Source of the DNA: Caballeronia sordidicola
GTDB taxonomy: Bacteria; Pseudomonadota; Gammaproteobacteria; Burkholderiales; Burkholderiaceae
DNA: 64,000 bases
NCBI RefSeq assembly: GCF_002220365.1
Contig: NZ_MTHB01000185.1
Span: forward strand, 26,205 to 90,204
Direction: 5' to 3'
Position numbers and translations under genes: made by a program. Under the pieces are notes generated by a model, which saw only the letters and a list, made by a program, of their open reading frames with translations, was not told the origin of the DNA and did not search any database. Positions 51,216-59,944 of the stretch are shown piece by piece (positions within the stretch are counted from its first letter, which is position 1; each line of letters starts with the position of its first letter).

Positions 51216-53354
51216 GTGCTCACGCTTAACTCCGCCACCGACGACGATCTTGCGCCCAAGCCCGCGCGGGAAGAAGTCGCGTCGTACCTGACCAAACTGA
51301 ATGAAGCGCAGCGAGAAGCGGTCGAGTACGGCACGCAGGCATCGTCCGCTGGGGACCCGGCCGGCGCGCTGCTGGTGATCGCCGGGGCGGGATCGGGCAA
51401 GACGAATACGCTTGCGCATCGCGTGGCGCATTTGCTGGTAAAGGGCGCGGACCCGCACAGGATCCTGTTGCTGACGTTTTCGCGGCGCGCAGCCAGCGAG
51501 ATGACCCGGCGGGTGACGCGTATCGCCGTGAACGCTTTGGGTAACCGCAGCGTGATCGCGCAGGGTCTCACGTGGTCGGGAACCTTCCATAGCGTGGGCG
51601 CGCGTTTGTTGCGCGATTACGCGGATCTCGTGGGGTTATCGCCTTCGTTCACCATCAACGATCGCGAGGATTCCGCCGATCTCATGAACCTCGTGCGGCA
51701 TGAACTCGGGTTATCGGCGAAAGAGAAGCGCTTTCCGGCCAAATCCACGTGCTTCGCCATCTACTCGCGCGTGGTCAACACCGGTGTGTCGCTTGCAACC
51801 GTGCTCGATCAGGCGTTCCCGTGGTGCCGCGAATGGGAGGACGACCTACGGCGGTTGTTCGCCGCGTACGTCAATGCAAAGCAGCAGCAAAGCGTACTCG
51901 ACTACGACGACTTGCTGCTCTACTGGTCGCATCTCGCCGCCGAACCGTCCATTGCCGCGGATCTGTCGAGCCGTTTCGACCACGTGCTCGTCGACGAATA
52001 CCAGGACACGAACAAGCTGCAGGCGTCCATCCTGCTATCGATGAAACCCGACGGCCGCGGCCTGACGGTAGTCGGCGACGACGCCCAGTCCATCTATTCG
52101 TTTCGTGGCGCGACGGTGCGCAATATCCTCGACTTCCCGAATCACTTCAATCCGCCCGCGAAATGCGTGACGCTGGAGCGCAATTACCGTTCGACGCAGC
52201 CTATTCTCGCGGCATCGAATGCGGTGATCGGACTCGCTGCCGAGCGTTATTCGAAGAACTTGTGGACCGACAAGGCATCGGCGCAACGGCCGCGCCTGGT
52301 CTCGGTTGCAGACGAGGCCGATCAGGCGCGTTATATCGTCGAGCAGGTGCTGGAGGCGCGTGAAGGCGGCATGACGCTTAAGCAGCAAGCGGTGCTGTTT
52401 CGCGCCGCGCATCACAGCGCCGCGCTCGAAATCGAACTCACGCGGCGCAACATTCCGTTCGTGAAGTTCGGCGGACTGAAGTTCCTCGATTCCGTCCACG
52501 TGAAGGATGTGCTGGCGGTATTGCGCTGGGGCGAGAACCCGCGTGATCGCGTGGCCGGGTTTCGCGTGCTGCAGTTGCTGCCGGGGGTTGGGCCGGCAAT
52601 TGCCGGGCGTGTGCTCGATCAGGTGGCTGAGCGTAGCGACACACCGGCCGCGTTAGCCGCATTCGCTGCGCCGTTGCGCGCGAGCGAAGACTGGCCGGCG
52701 CTCGTCGCGATGATGTCGAGGGTTTGCGCGCGCGAAAGCGGCTGGCCCGCGGAATTCGAAATGATCCGGCGCTGGTACGAACCGCATCTGGAGCGCAACC
52801 ACGAAGACGCGTCAATTCGTCATGGCGATGTGTTGCAGATGGAAAGCATCGCGTCCACTTATCCCACGCGGGAGCGTTTTCTCACCGAACTGACGCTCGA
52901 TCCGCCCGATGCCACCAGCGACGAATCGGGTGTGCCGCTCATCGACGAGGATTATCTGATTCTCTCCACCATCCACTCCGCGAAGGGCCAGGAGTGGAAG
53001 AATGTGTTCGTGCTGAATGGCGTGGATGGCTGCATTCCATCGGATATGGGCACGGGCAGCGACGAGGAAATCGATGAAGAAAGGAGGCTCTTGTACGTCG
53101 CCATGACGCGTGCGAAAGAGGATTTGCACATTGTCACGCCGCAGCGTTTCTACGTGCACAACCAGTCGCATATGGGTGACCGGCATGTCTGGGCGGCGCG
53201 TACGCGTTTCATTCCCGCGCATCTGATGCCGCAGTTCGAAGCGTGCGCGTGGCCACCGGTTCCTGAGCCCAGCGCGCCGACAGCAGCCGGGCTGGCCGCC
53301 GCGGCGAAGGCGAAAGTCGACATCGCCGCGCGGCTCAAGAAGATGTGGGAGTGA
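51216..53354 (+). CDS. UvrD/Rep-family ATP-dependent DNA helicase
   Basis: This is a superfamily 1A 3'-5' helicase. From GTG 51216 it has 712 residues with motif I GAGSGKTNTLAHRV (near 47-60), motif II LVDEYQDTNK, motif III VGDDAQSIYSFRGA, motif IV LERNYRSTQPIL, motif V TIHSAKGQEWKNVFV and motif VI EERRLLYVAMTRAKE. It is clearly related to UvrD/Rep/PcrA but shorter at the C-terminus, so it is a second UvrD-like enzyme rather than UvrD itself. The start is uncertain; the frame is open to 51081. Confidence 0.9.
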   Translation: MLTLNSATDDDLAPKPAREEVASYLTKLNEAQREAVEYGTQASSAGDPAGALLVIAGAGSGKTNTLAHRVAHLLVKGADPHRILLLTFSRRAASEMTRRVTRIAVNALGNRSVIAQGLTWSGTFHSVGARLLRDYADLVGLSPSFTINDREDSADLMNLVRHELGLSAKEKRFPAKSTCFAIYSRVVNTGVSLATVLDQAFPWCREWEDDLRRLFAAYVNAKQQQSVLDYDDLLLYWSHLAAEPSIAADLSSRFDHVLVDEYQDTNKLQASILLSMKPDGRGLTVVGDDAQSIYSFRGATVRNILDFPNHFNPPAKCVTLERNYRSTQPILAASNAVIGLAAERYSKNLWTDKASAQRPRLVSVADEADQARYIVEQVLEAREGGMTLKQQAVLFRAAHHSAALEIELTRRNIPFVKFGGLKFLDSVHVKDVLAVLRWGENPRDRVAGFRVLQLLPGVGPAIAGRVLDQVAERSDTPAALAAFAAPLRASEDWPALVAMMSRVCARESGWPAEFEMIRRWYEPHLERNHEDASIRHGDVLQMESIASTYPTRERFLTELTLDPPDATSDESGVPLIDEDYLILSTIHSAKGQEWKNVFVLNGVDGCIPSDMGTGSDEEIDEERRLLYVAMTRAKEDLHIVTPQRFYVHNQSHMGDRHVWAARTRFIPAHLMPQFEACAWPPVPEPSAPTAAGLAAAAKAKVDIAARLKKMWE

Positions 53355-53415
53355 AGGGCGTTGCTGTGAGCTTCGTGTGAGCTCAGTAAGGACTCGGTAC
53401 GGGCTCAGTACGGGC

Positions 53416-54180
53416 TCAACGCTCAGCGCGCGAAGGCTTCGGCGCTTTGCGCTCAGGCGTGAAGATCGTACGCAGCCAGTTGCCAAAGCGAGTGAAACCG
53501 TCGTACGGCTCTTCAATAAAAATCTCCGGCTTGATCATGCGTAATTGCTCGAGCACTTGCTGCGCTTCCTGCTTTGAAATCGAGCCATGAAACATGCCGA
53601 GGCGCAGCAGGCAGCGCAACTCACCAAGCTTCTCGCGCGATGTCGATCCCACACTGTGTTCGGTCGCAATCTTGGTTTCGTACACGCGTTGACGCAGTGA
53701 ATCGGCGAGACGCCATGCGGGCGTCTGCATTTTCATCTCCAACTCCTGGATGTCCGATGCGGCTTCCTTGATCTGGGACGCTAGCGGGTCGATCTGCGTT
53801 GGATCGCCGTTCGCTTCGGTCACGATAGCCGTCGCCCACGCGCGTGAGGCCTTCACGAGGTCGTCCGGTTTCCAGTCCGAGCGCACCGCGAAGCCGAAAC
53901 CATGTTCCGCGGCTTGACGCATCATCATTTCGACGACGTCCGGAAATTCCTTGTCGAGTGCCCGTTTCGCCCACGCGTACTGACCGTTTTGCAGCATTCG
54001 CTGGACTGCCAGTTCGGTGAGTGGCGTGGGGTTGTCGAGGAGTTTTGCCCGCAGGAAATCCTCGAACGTCGGCGTGACGAATTGTGGGTCGAACTTGAGC
54101 GACAGACGAATCAACGTATCGAAGTCGCGACGTAGCGCCGCGATCGTCTCGTCTTTGAATGAAAGGGTGATCTGACCCAT
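53416..54180 (-). CDS. Protein of unknown function (254 residues)
   Basis: The protein is soluble, largely helical and charged. It has no signal peptide or membrane span. Conserved-looking stretches are FDPQFVTPTFEDFLRAKLLD and YAWAKRALDKEFPDVVEMMM, and the end is basic (FTPERKAPKPSRAER). I do not recognise a family. ATG 54180 is chosen because the upstream 23 residues of frame are of low quality. It converges with the helicase gene; short repeats of ACTCGGTACGGGCTCAG-like sequence lie between them. Confidence 0.6.
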   Translation of the reverse strand: MGQITLSFKDETIAALRRDFDTLIRLSLKFDPQFVTPTFEDFLRAKLLDNPTPLTELAVQRMLQNGQYAWAKRALDKEFPDVVEMMMRQAAEHGFGFAVRSDWKPDDLVKASRAWATAIVTEANGDPTQIDPLASQIKEAASDIQELEMKMQTPAWRLADSLRQRVYETKIATEHSVGSTSREKLGELRCLLRLGMFHGSISKQEAQQVLEQLRMIKPEIFIEEPYDGFTRFGNWLRTIFTPERKAPKPSRAER

Positions 54181-54349
54181 GATGTTTCCCGGTTCCCGAT
54201 CCCGCTGGCCGGTTTGAGCCGGCGCGGGAAGACAAGTCGGCGTCGCCATGAGGGCGACGGCCGTTCGTCTTTATATCGGCTCGGGGAGGGGAAACTTTAG
54301 GCCAGCTTTCAACTGTTCGATCAAAGCCCGACCAACCGGCCCTCCCGTC

Positions 54350-54832
54350 TTATTTGACCGGAATGGTCGTACCAGCGGGCATTGATACGGCAGTCACGCT
54401 GTTCTTTGCGCTGCCGGTCGTAATCCGGTCGCTATACGTCAGATACACCAGCGTATTGCGCTTGGCATCGACAATACGCACCACGTGCAACGTCTTGAAG
54501 ATAAACGACATGCGTTCCGAAAACACATCGGATTTCTGCTTGAGTGGCGCATCGATCTTGATCGGCGCGACCTGGCGGCAAGCGATCGATGCCTCAGACG
54601 GGTCTTCGGCTATTCCTAGCGTTCCTTTAACGCCGCCCGTGCGCGCGCGCGAGACGTAACACGTTACACCCGAGACCGCCGGGTCGTCGTATGCCTCGAC
54701 CGTGACGCGATCCGAGCCGGTAAAGCGGAAATTCGTGTTGACGCTGGCTATCTCCTCGGCATGCAGGGCAGGCGCAGCAAGCAGCGCAACGAACGACGTC
54801 AGGTACGTCAAGGCGAAGATAGCGCGTTTCAT
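54350..54832 (-). CDS. creA: CreA family protein
   Basis: The 160-residue exported protein has a signal peptide (ALTYLTSFVALLAAPALHA) and the CreA core: TNFRFTGSDRVTVEAYDDP, then VSGVTCYVSRARTGGVKG and CRQVAPI. CreA is a conserved periplasmic protein of unknown role, first found near creBCD in E. coli. Two Cys may form a disulfide. Standing alone here, it gives no functional context. Confidence 0.88.
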   Translation of the reverse strand: MKRAIFALTYLTSFVALLAAPALHAEEIASVNTNFRFTGSDRVTVEAYDDPAVSGVTCYVSRARTGGVKGTLGIAEDPSEASIACRQVAPIKIDAPLKQKSDVFSERMSFIFKTLHVVRIVDAKRNTLVYLTYSDRITTGSAKNSVTAVSMPAGTTIPVK

Positions 54833-54858
54833 CGGAATCCTTCGGGGAGTGAGGAATT

Positions 54859-54888
54859 AAAAAAGGCGTCGTATTGTAACGACGCCTT
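54859..54888 (-). terminator. Terminator after the 24-residue membrane protein gene
   Basis: AAGGCGTCGT (54863-54872) and ACGACGCCTT (54879-54888) form a perfect 10-bp stem with a six-base loop, followed on the minus strand by a T run. It lies 69 bases after the small gene's stop. Confidence 0.88.
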
Positions 54889-54957
54889 CGTTCAATCCAC
54901 GTGAAACCGCGTGCTTTCGCGTTCAGTGGTCAGTGGTCAGTGGTCAGTGAAAGATCA

Positions 54958-55032
54958 TCAATGAAAGATCAGATACAGGATCACCAACACAATCACCGGC
55001 ACGCCAAGCAGCCAACCCAGTAGATAAGGCAT
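54958..55032 (-). CDS. 24-residue membrane protein
   Basis: ATG 55032 opens a frame of 24 codons ending in TGA, coding for MPYLLGWLLGVPVIVLVILY followed by LIFH. This is a single hydrophobic span with almost no soluble part. The ribosome site GGAGGA lies five bases before the ATG, and a strong terminator follows, so this looks like a real gene. Similar tiny proteins are found across Burkholderia; the function is unknown. Small single-span proteins often modulate a larger membrane complex. A 7-base tandem repeat (AGTGGTC) lies just downstream. Confidence 0.7.
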   Translation of the reverse strand: MPYLLGWLLGVPVIVLVILYLIFH

Positions 55033-55161
55033 TGTCTTCCTCCATTCGATATTTGATTCGATGAGTCCAGTATCGATGAGAGGTCGGGCCGCCGATAGCC
55101 GCGATAGTCCTATTCGACTGTAGGCGGGTTCCTATCGGCAGCATGGCGGGTGGCATGGTTT

Positions 55162-56223
55162 TTACCTCACGCGCATGGCGTAGCGCGTGACTTGCCGGTA
55201 TCGCTCGTTGGGGCGCAACACGACGTCTTCAGCGTCGTCCATATTGATCTGGTTTGGAAACCCGCCCGCTTCCAGGCAGAGCGCGCCGTGTTTCTGATAG
55301 GTCACGCCGCGCTTGCCCGGCACGCCTGCCAGACTGTTGCTGGTGTAGAACACCAGCCCGCGTTCGGTGGTCGAGACAGTCAGCTCGCGTCCGCTGCCCG
55401 GGTGATAAACGGCCGCGACACGCCGCATTTCCGGCAGCTCGGTGACCGGCGCGGCGGTCCGCAGTACATAGCAATGATCGATTCCGCCGCCCGCCAGCGT
55501 GACTTGCTCGTTATCGCGGGCGTCGATACGCGGTCCGAGAAGCGCGGCCGTGCGGAAGTCGAATGGGGTATCGGCGACGTCTTCCAGATGGGTCGGAATC
55601 GTATGTTCGTCGATGGCGAAAAATTGATCGGCGGCGATCTCGATTTCGTGATCGTCGATAGTCGTCAAGTCCACGCCCGACAAGTTGAAGTACGCGTGGT
55701 TCGTGAGATTGAGCGGCGTGGGGGCGTCCGTGAAGGCATCGTAGGTGATCGTCAGTTCGCCCGCGTCGGTGAACGCGTACGTCACCTGGACGGTGAGGGC
55801 GCCGGGAAAACCGCTGTCGCCGGCGGGCGATTCGAGCGTGAGTACCAATGCGTCCCCGGTGTGCCGGGCTTGCCATAGCTTGTAGCTAAAGCCCTGGAAG
55901 CCGCCGTGCAGTGAGTTCGGCGGCTGATTGGCTTCGAGCGGGTAGGCCACGCCATCCAGGGAAAAGCGCGCGTTCGCGATGCGGTTCGCCCAGCGTCCGA
56001 CGATTGCGCCCATGTAGGCAGGACCGGTGGTGTACGCGGCGGGGGTGTCGTGGCCGAGCAGGATGTCCGCCAGGTGGCCGTCGCGATCCGGCGCGAACCA
56101 GGAGACGAGTGCCGCGCCCAGATTCGTCACCGTTACCCGGAAGCCGTTGTCATGGCTCAGCGTGTGAAGATCGACGGGCGTACCGTCCGCGAGATCGCCC
56201 CAGTGGGCGCTCGAAATAGTCAT
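55162..56223 (-). CDS. galM: Aldose 1-epimerase
   Basis: It interconverts alpha and beta anomers of aldoses such as galactose. The 353-residue protein has the catalytic His in PPNSLHGG and LTNHAYFNLSG (both motifs of the family), and the C-terminal catalytic Glu in LCLEAGGFPNQIN. Its start overlaps the stop of the GntR regulator (ATGA), so the two are coupled. Why a mutarotase is linked to a lactate-type operon is not obvious; a sugar whose breakdown yields lactate would fit. Confidence 0.93.
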   Translation of the reverse strand: MTISSAHWGDLADGTPVDLHTLSHDNGFRVTVTNLGAALVSWFAPDRDGHLADILLGHDTPAAYTTGPAYMGAIVGRWANRIANARFSLDGVAYPLEANQPPNSLHGGFQGFSYKLWQARHTGDALVLTLESPAGDSGFPGALTVQVTYAFTDAGELTITYDAFTDAPTPLNLTNHAYFNLSGVDLTTIDDHEIEIAADQFFAIDEHTIPTHLEDVADTPFDFRTAALLGPRIDARDNEQVTLAGGGIDHCYVLRTAAPVTELPEMRRVAAVYHPGSGRELTVSTTERGLVFYTSNSLAGVPGKRGVTYQKHGALCLEAGGFPNQINMDDAEDVVLRPNERYRQVTRYAMRVR

Positions 56224-57005
56224 GGTGTGGTCTCCGGATTCTGATTTTTTGCAGGATAGCGGGTTGCTTCCGGCTTGGTTAAGCGGGGTAAGCGGTCTCG
56301 ATAAAGCGTGCTGACGTAGTCCAGGTGTGCGCCGGCGGCGTCCCGGGCACGTTGTGGATCGCGGGCGAGGATGGCATCGAAGATGGCTTGGTGTTGCGCC
56401 AGCAAGTTCGCTTCGACGTCGTTGTCGTAGTCGACCAGCCGGTGCGATGTCAGCATCGATTCGCGTACGAGTTCGTGCAGGCCGTGCATCACGTGGGCGA
56501 GCGCGAGGTTGTGGGTCGCGTCGGCGATAGCGAGATGAAACGCGGCGTCGTGTTCTGCTATGCGGGTGCGCTTTGGTTCGATGGCGGCGGTTTTGAGTGC
56601 GTTGAACGCTTCGGAGATACGCGCCAGATCGGTCGCGGTTGCACGTTCGGCCGCGTAGCCTGTTGCGAGGGATTCAAGTCCGTGGCGCAGTTCGAGCACA
56701 TCGGCGCTGGCGGTTGGATGTTGGCTCAGCAACGCGGCCAGCGGCGCGGACACGAGCGGTGCGGTGACATCCGATACGACGAAGCCGCTGCGCGCGGCAG
56801 CCTGGATAAATCCATCCGATTCCAGCCGGATAAGCGCCTCGCGCAGCGATGGGCGCGAGACGTTGAGCTGTTCCGAGAGATTGCGCTCGGCGGGGAGGCG
56901 TTGTCCGGGAAGTAAAGCGCCGCTTGTGATCAGCGCGCGGATCTGGTCGGAGACGACATCGGCGATTCGCGTGCGGGTGTAGGAATGGACAGGCTTAAAT
57001 GGCAT
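56220..57005 (-). CDS. GntR/FadR family transcriptional regulator
   Basis: The 261-residue protein has an N-terminal winged helix (about 14-76: VVSDQIRALITSGALLPGQRLPAERNLSE) and a C-terminal all-helical FCD ligand domain (about 90-240), as in LldR. ATG 57005 drops 56 upstream residues that lie in promoter DNA. It is divergent from lutABC, with two palindromes in the shared region, so it is very likely the lut repressor, released by lactate or a related acid. Confidence 0.9.
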   Translation of the reverse strand: MPFKPVHSYTRTRIADVVSDQIRALITSGALLPGQRLPAERNLSEQLNVSRPSLREALIRLESDGFIQAAARSGFVVSDVTAPLVSAPLAALLSQHPTASADVLELRHGLESLATGYAAERATATDLARISEAFNALKTAAIEPKRTRIAEHDAAFHLAIADATHNLALAHVMHGLHELVRESMLTSHRLVDYDNDVEANLLAQHQAIFDAILARDPQRARDAAGAHLDYVSTLYRDRLPRLTKPEATRYPAKNQNPETTP

Positions 57006-57051
57006 GAGTGCGATGAGAGGTGGGCAAGAACGGCGCGATCTTTCTTCCAGT

Positions 57052-57080
57052 TTGACATGAAACGCCACAAACTTTAAAGT
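57052..57080 (+). promoter_or_regulatory. Sigma-70 promoter of lutABC
   Basis: A perfect -35 TTGACA (57052-57057), a 17-base spacer and -10 TAAAGT (57075-57080) lie upstream of lutA. Transcription would start near 57087, inside the first operator palindrome. Confidence 0.75.
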
Positions 57081-57114
57081 CTTGGTCAGACCAAGCTTAC
57101 CAAAACTGGTAAGC
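57081..57114. promoter_or_regulatory. Two adjacent palindromic operators for the GntR repressor
   Basis: CTTGGTCAGACCAAG (57081-57095) is a perfect palindrome around a central A and fits the TGGTC-N-GACCA form of FadR-type sites. GCTTACCA-AAAC-TGGTAAGC (57095-57114) is a second perfect inverted repeat next to it. They cover the expected start site, which implies repression by blocking the promoter. Confidence 0.75.
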
Positions 57115-57149
57115 CGCTTATTTTTCCGCTTATTTTTCCGCTTATTTTT
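57114..57149 (+). repeat. Three 12-bp direct repeats in the lutA leader
   Basis: CCGCTTATTTTT occurs three times in direct succession at 57114, 57126 and 57138. They lie in the lutA leader, 24 bases before the start codon. Confidence 0.9.
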
Positions 57150-57172
57150 CGGGCTCCCCACGGCCTTATCCA

Positions 57173-57916
57173 ATGAAAGTCGCCCTGTTCGTCCCCTGTT
57201 TTATCGATGCGTTCTACCCAGAAGTCGGCATCGCGACACTCGAATTGCTCGAACGCCTGGGCGTGGAAGTCGATTACCCGGAGGAACAAACCTGCTGCGG
57301 CCAGCCCATGGCGAACAGCGGTGCGCAAAAAGAAGCGGCCGGTACCGAGCGCGTGTTCGCCCGCAATTTCGCCGATTACGACTACGTGGTCGGCCCATCG
57401 GCGAGTTGTATCCATCACGTGCGCGAACACTTGACCGCTATCGAGCAGACCGCTTCTGTCCGCAAGGTCCGCACGAGCGCCTACGAACTCGTCGAATTTC
57501 TCCACGATGTCCTCAAGGTGCGTGAATTCCCGTGGGCCGAATTCCCGCATCGCGTAGGATTGCACAATAGCTGCAGCGCCATCCGGCATTTGCGCGAGGT
57601 ATCGGCATCGGAAATTGCCGGGACGCCGTTTTCCAAACCCCGCGCGTTACTCGAAGGCGTCAAAGGCATCGAGTTCGTCACGCCCGCGCGCCCCGACGAA
57701 TGTTGCGGCTTCGGCGGCACGTTTTCGGTGACGGAAGAAGCGGTATCGGTGAGGATGGGGCAGGACAAGGTCCGCGATCACCTCGGCGCGGGCGCGCAAT
57801 ATATCGTCTCCGGCGATATGTCCTGCCTCATGCATCAGCAAGGCTGCGCCGAACGACTGAAACTCGATGCCCGTTTTATCCATATCGCCCAAGTCCTGAA
57901 CGGAGCACGCTCATGA
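57173..57916 (+). CDS. lutA: Lactate utilization protein A (Fe-S protein)
   Basis: The 247-residue cytoplasmic subunit of the LutABC L-lactate dehydrogenase complex carries two CCG-type cysteine motifs: EEQTCCGQPM (near 38-47) and DECCGFGGTFS (near 177). These bind Fe-S clusters, as in heterodisulfide reductase B-like proteins. It starts at ATG 57173, just after the operator and repeat region. The stop overlaps the lutB start (ATGA). It is the first gene of an operon repressed, by inference, by the divergent GntR protein. Confidence 0.92.
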   Translation: MKVALFVPCFIDAFYPEVGIATLELLERLGVEVDYPEEQTCCGQPMANSGAQKEAAGTERVFARNFADYDYVVGPSASCIHHVREHLTAIEQTASVRKVRTSAYELVEFLHDVLKVREFPWAEFPHRVGLHNSCSAIRHLREVSASEIAGTPFSKPRALLEGVKGIEFVTPARPDECCGFGGTFSVTEEAVSVRMGQDKVRDHLGAGAQYIVSGDMSCLMHQQGCAERLKLDARFIHIAQVLNGARS

Positions 57917-59319
57917 GCGACGTCGTGAAGGGGAAAAGCAAGCGGCTCGATCACGCGAAGGCGGCGGGCGCGTTCATCGCGAAGGAAGACCACGTCGCTT
58001 TCCACGATAAACGCCTCTGGGATCTGCGCAGCAAACGGGACGCCCAAGCCCACGGCATGCCCGAATGGGAGACGCTGCGCGACCTGGCGTCGGGGATCAA
58101 GGAGCACACGCTTTCGAATCTCGCTGATTACCTGGACCAGTTCATTACGCAAGCCGAGTCGCACGGCGTGATCGTGCATTACGCGTCGACTGCGGAAGAA
58201 CACAACAAGATCGTCTACAAGCTGATGTCCGAGCGCGGCCTGACCACGCTCGTCAAAAGCAAATCCATGCTCACCGATGAATGCAAGATGCGCGAGTACA
58301 TAGAGCCGCGCGGCATCACGGTGATGGAAACGGACCTCGGCGAGCGCATCCAGCAACTGGATAACCAGGACCCGAGCCACATGGTCGTGCCGGCTGTACA
58401 CAAACTTCGCGCCGACGTTGCCGAGCTTTTTGGCCGCACGATCGGCACCGATCCCAAGAACAGCGACATCCACTATCTCGCCGAAAGCCAGCGCATGAAC
58501 ACGCGGCCGTATTTCGTGCGCGAGAAGACTGCCGGCATGACCGGCTGCAACTTCGCGGTTGCCGAGACGGGAACGGTCGTCGTGTGCACGAACGAGGGTA
58601 ATGCGGATTTGTCCGCGAATGTGCCGCCGCTGCACATTGCATCGATTGGTATCGAAAAGCTGATTCCCAGAATCTCCGATCTCGGCGTGTTCATTCGCAT
58701 GCTGTCGCGCAGTGCGCTTGGCTCACCGATCACGCAATACACCTCGCACTTCCGCGCGCCCCGACCGGGCTCGGAGATGCATTACATCCTCGTCGATCAC
58801 GGCCGTTCCGAACGCCTCGCGATGGAGGATTTCTGGTATTCGCTCAAATGCATACGCTGCGGCGCGTGCATGAATACGTGCCCGGTGTATCGGCGAAGTG
58901 GTGGCTTGTCGTACGGCTTCACGTACTCCGGGCCGATCGGCGCAATCATCAATCCTACTTACGATATGAAACGCTTCAGCAGCCTGCCGTTTGCATCGAC
59001 GCTTAACGGCAGTTGCACCAACGTTTGTCCCACGAAGGTCAACATTCACGAGCAGATCTACAAGTGGCGCGAAGTGATTGCGGCGAATCATGAAGTGCCG
59101 TTCGTGAAACAGGAAGTGCTGAAGATGGCGGGACGCCTGCTTGCCAGTCCGACACTGTATCGAGGCACCGTTGCGTCGCTCGGCGGTGCGCTCAAGCGGC
59201 TGCCGAACTTCGTGCTATATAACCCGCTGAACATCTGGGGCCGTCAGCGCGATCTGCCTGAAACGCCCGCCGAAACCTTCCACGAGTGGTACAAGAAAAA
59301 TCGCAAGGTAGCAAAATGA
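57913..59319 (+). CDS. lutB: Lactate utilization protein B (Fe-S protein)
   Basis: The 468-residue Fe-S electron carrier of LutABC has a ferredoxin-like cluster motif CIRCGACMNTCPVY (near 315) and a second Cys group in NGSCTNVCPTKVN (near 362). The N-terminal half is the large LUD-like domain. ATG 57913 overlaps the lutA stop. Its own stop overlaps lutC (ATGA), so all three genes are translationally coupled. Confidence 0.94.
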   Translation: MSDVVKGKSKRLDHAKAAGAFIAKEDHVAFHDKRLWDLRSKRDAQAHGMPEWETLRDLASGIKEHTLSNLADYLDQFITQAESHGVIVHYASTAEEHNKIVYKLMSERGLTTLVKSKSMLTDECKMREYIEPRGITVMETDLGERIQQLDNQDPSHMVVPAVHKLRADVAELFGRTIGTDPKNSDIHYLAESQRMNTRPYFVREKTAGMTGCNFAVAETGTVVVCTNEGNADLSANVPPLHIASIGIEKLIPRISDLGVFIRMLSRSALGSPITQYTSHFRAPRPGSEMHYILVDHGRSERLAMEDFWYSLKCIRCGACMNTCPVYRRSGGLSYGFTYSGPIGAIINPTYDMKRFSSLPFASTLNGSCTNVCPTKVNIHEQIYKWREVIAANHEVPFVKQEVLKMAGRLLASPTLYRGTVASLGGALKRLPNFVLYNPLNIWGRQRDLPETPAETFHEWYKKNRKVAK

Positions 59320-59906
59320 CGATGACCACGCGTGAGACTTTTCTCGCCAAGATCCGTGTGGCGCAACCGGCTGCAAGGCCGCGTCCCGACGTACCGCTCT
59401 TCGATACCCCGCCCGGTGAGCGCCTCGAGCGCTTTCGTACCGCCTTGGCCGCGATGGGGGGCACGGTGGTCGAAGGTGAATCGCTGGACACGGTGCGTGC
59501 GCTGCTCGCCGAGCGTTTCGGCGCAGACGGGAAAGTCGCGTCGGCTGTGCCGGGTATCGAAGGAAACCGCGCGCTCGCCGCCGATATGTCCCCTGCGTTG
59601 TTACAAGATGTGGATGCAGGCGTGGTCCGCGCGCGCTTCGGCGTGGCGGAAACGGGCTCGGTGTGGTTCAGCGAGGACGAATACATCGTCAATTCGATCG
59701 GCTATCTCGTGCAGCATCTGGTCGTGCTGCTCGATCCCGCGCAAATCGTGGATGGGCTGCAGGATGTGTATCGACGCGATGACTTCAAGGCCGCGCGTTA
59801 TGCCGTCCTGGTGACGGGGCCATCGGCGACGGCGGATATCGAAGGCGTGCTGATTCGCGGCGCGCAAGGCGTGCGGTCGCTGACGGTGGTGTTGCTCGCG
59901 GCTTAG
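59316..59906 (+). CDS. lutC: Lactate utilization protein C
   Basis: The 196-residue third subunit of LutABC belongs to the LUD superfamily: RFGVAETGSVWFSEDE and the C-terminal TGPSATADIEG and EGVLIRGAQGVRSLTVVLL segments are typical. ATG 59316 overlaps the lutB stop. It is followed by a strong bidirectional terminator. Confidence 0.92.
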   Translation: MTMTTRETFLAKIRVAQPAARPRPDVPLFDTPPGERLERFRTALAAMGGTVVEGESLDTVRALLAERFGADGKVASAVPGIEGNRALAADMSPALLQDVDAGVVRARFGVAETGSVWFSEDEYIVNSIGYLVQHLVVLLDPAQIVDGLQDVYRRDDFKAARYAVLVTGPSATADIEGVLIRGAQGVRSLTVVLLAA

Positions 59907-59944
59907 GTCTCTAGTCAGTGCGCTCATGCGTGACGCCAAGCGCA

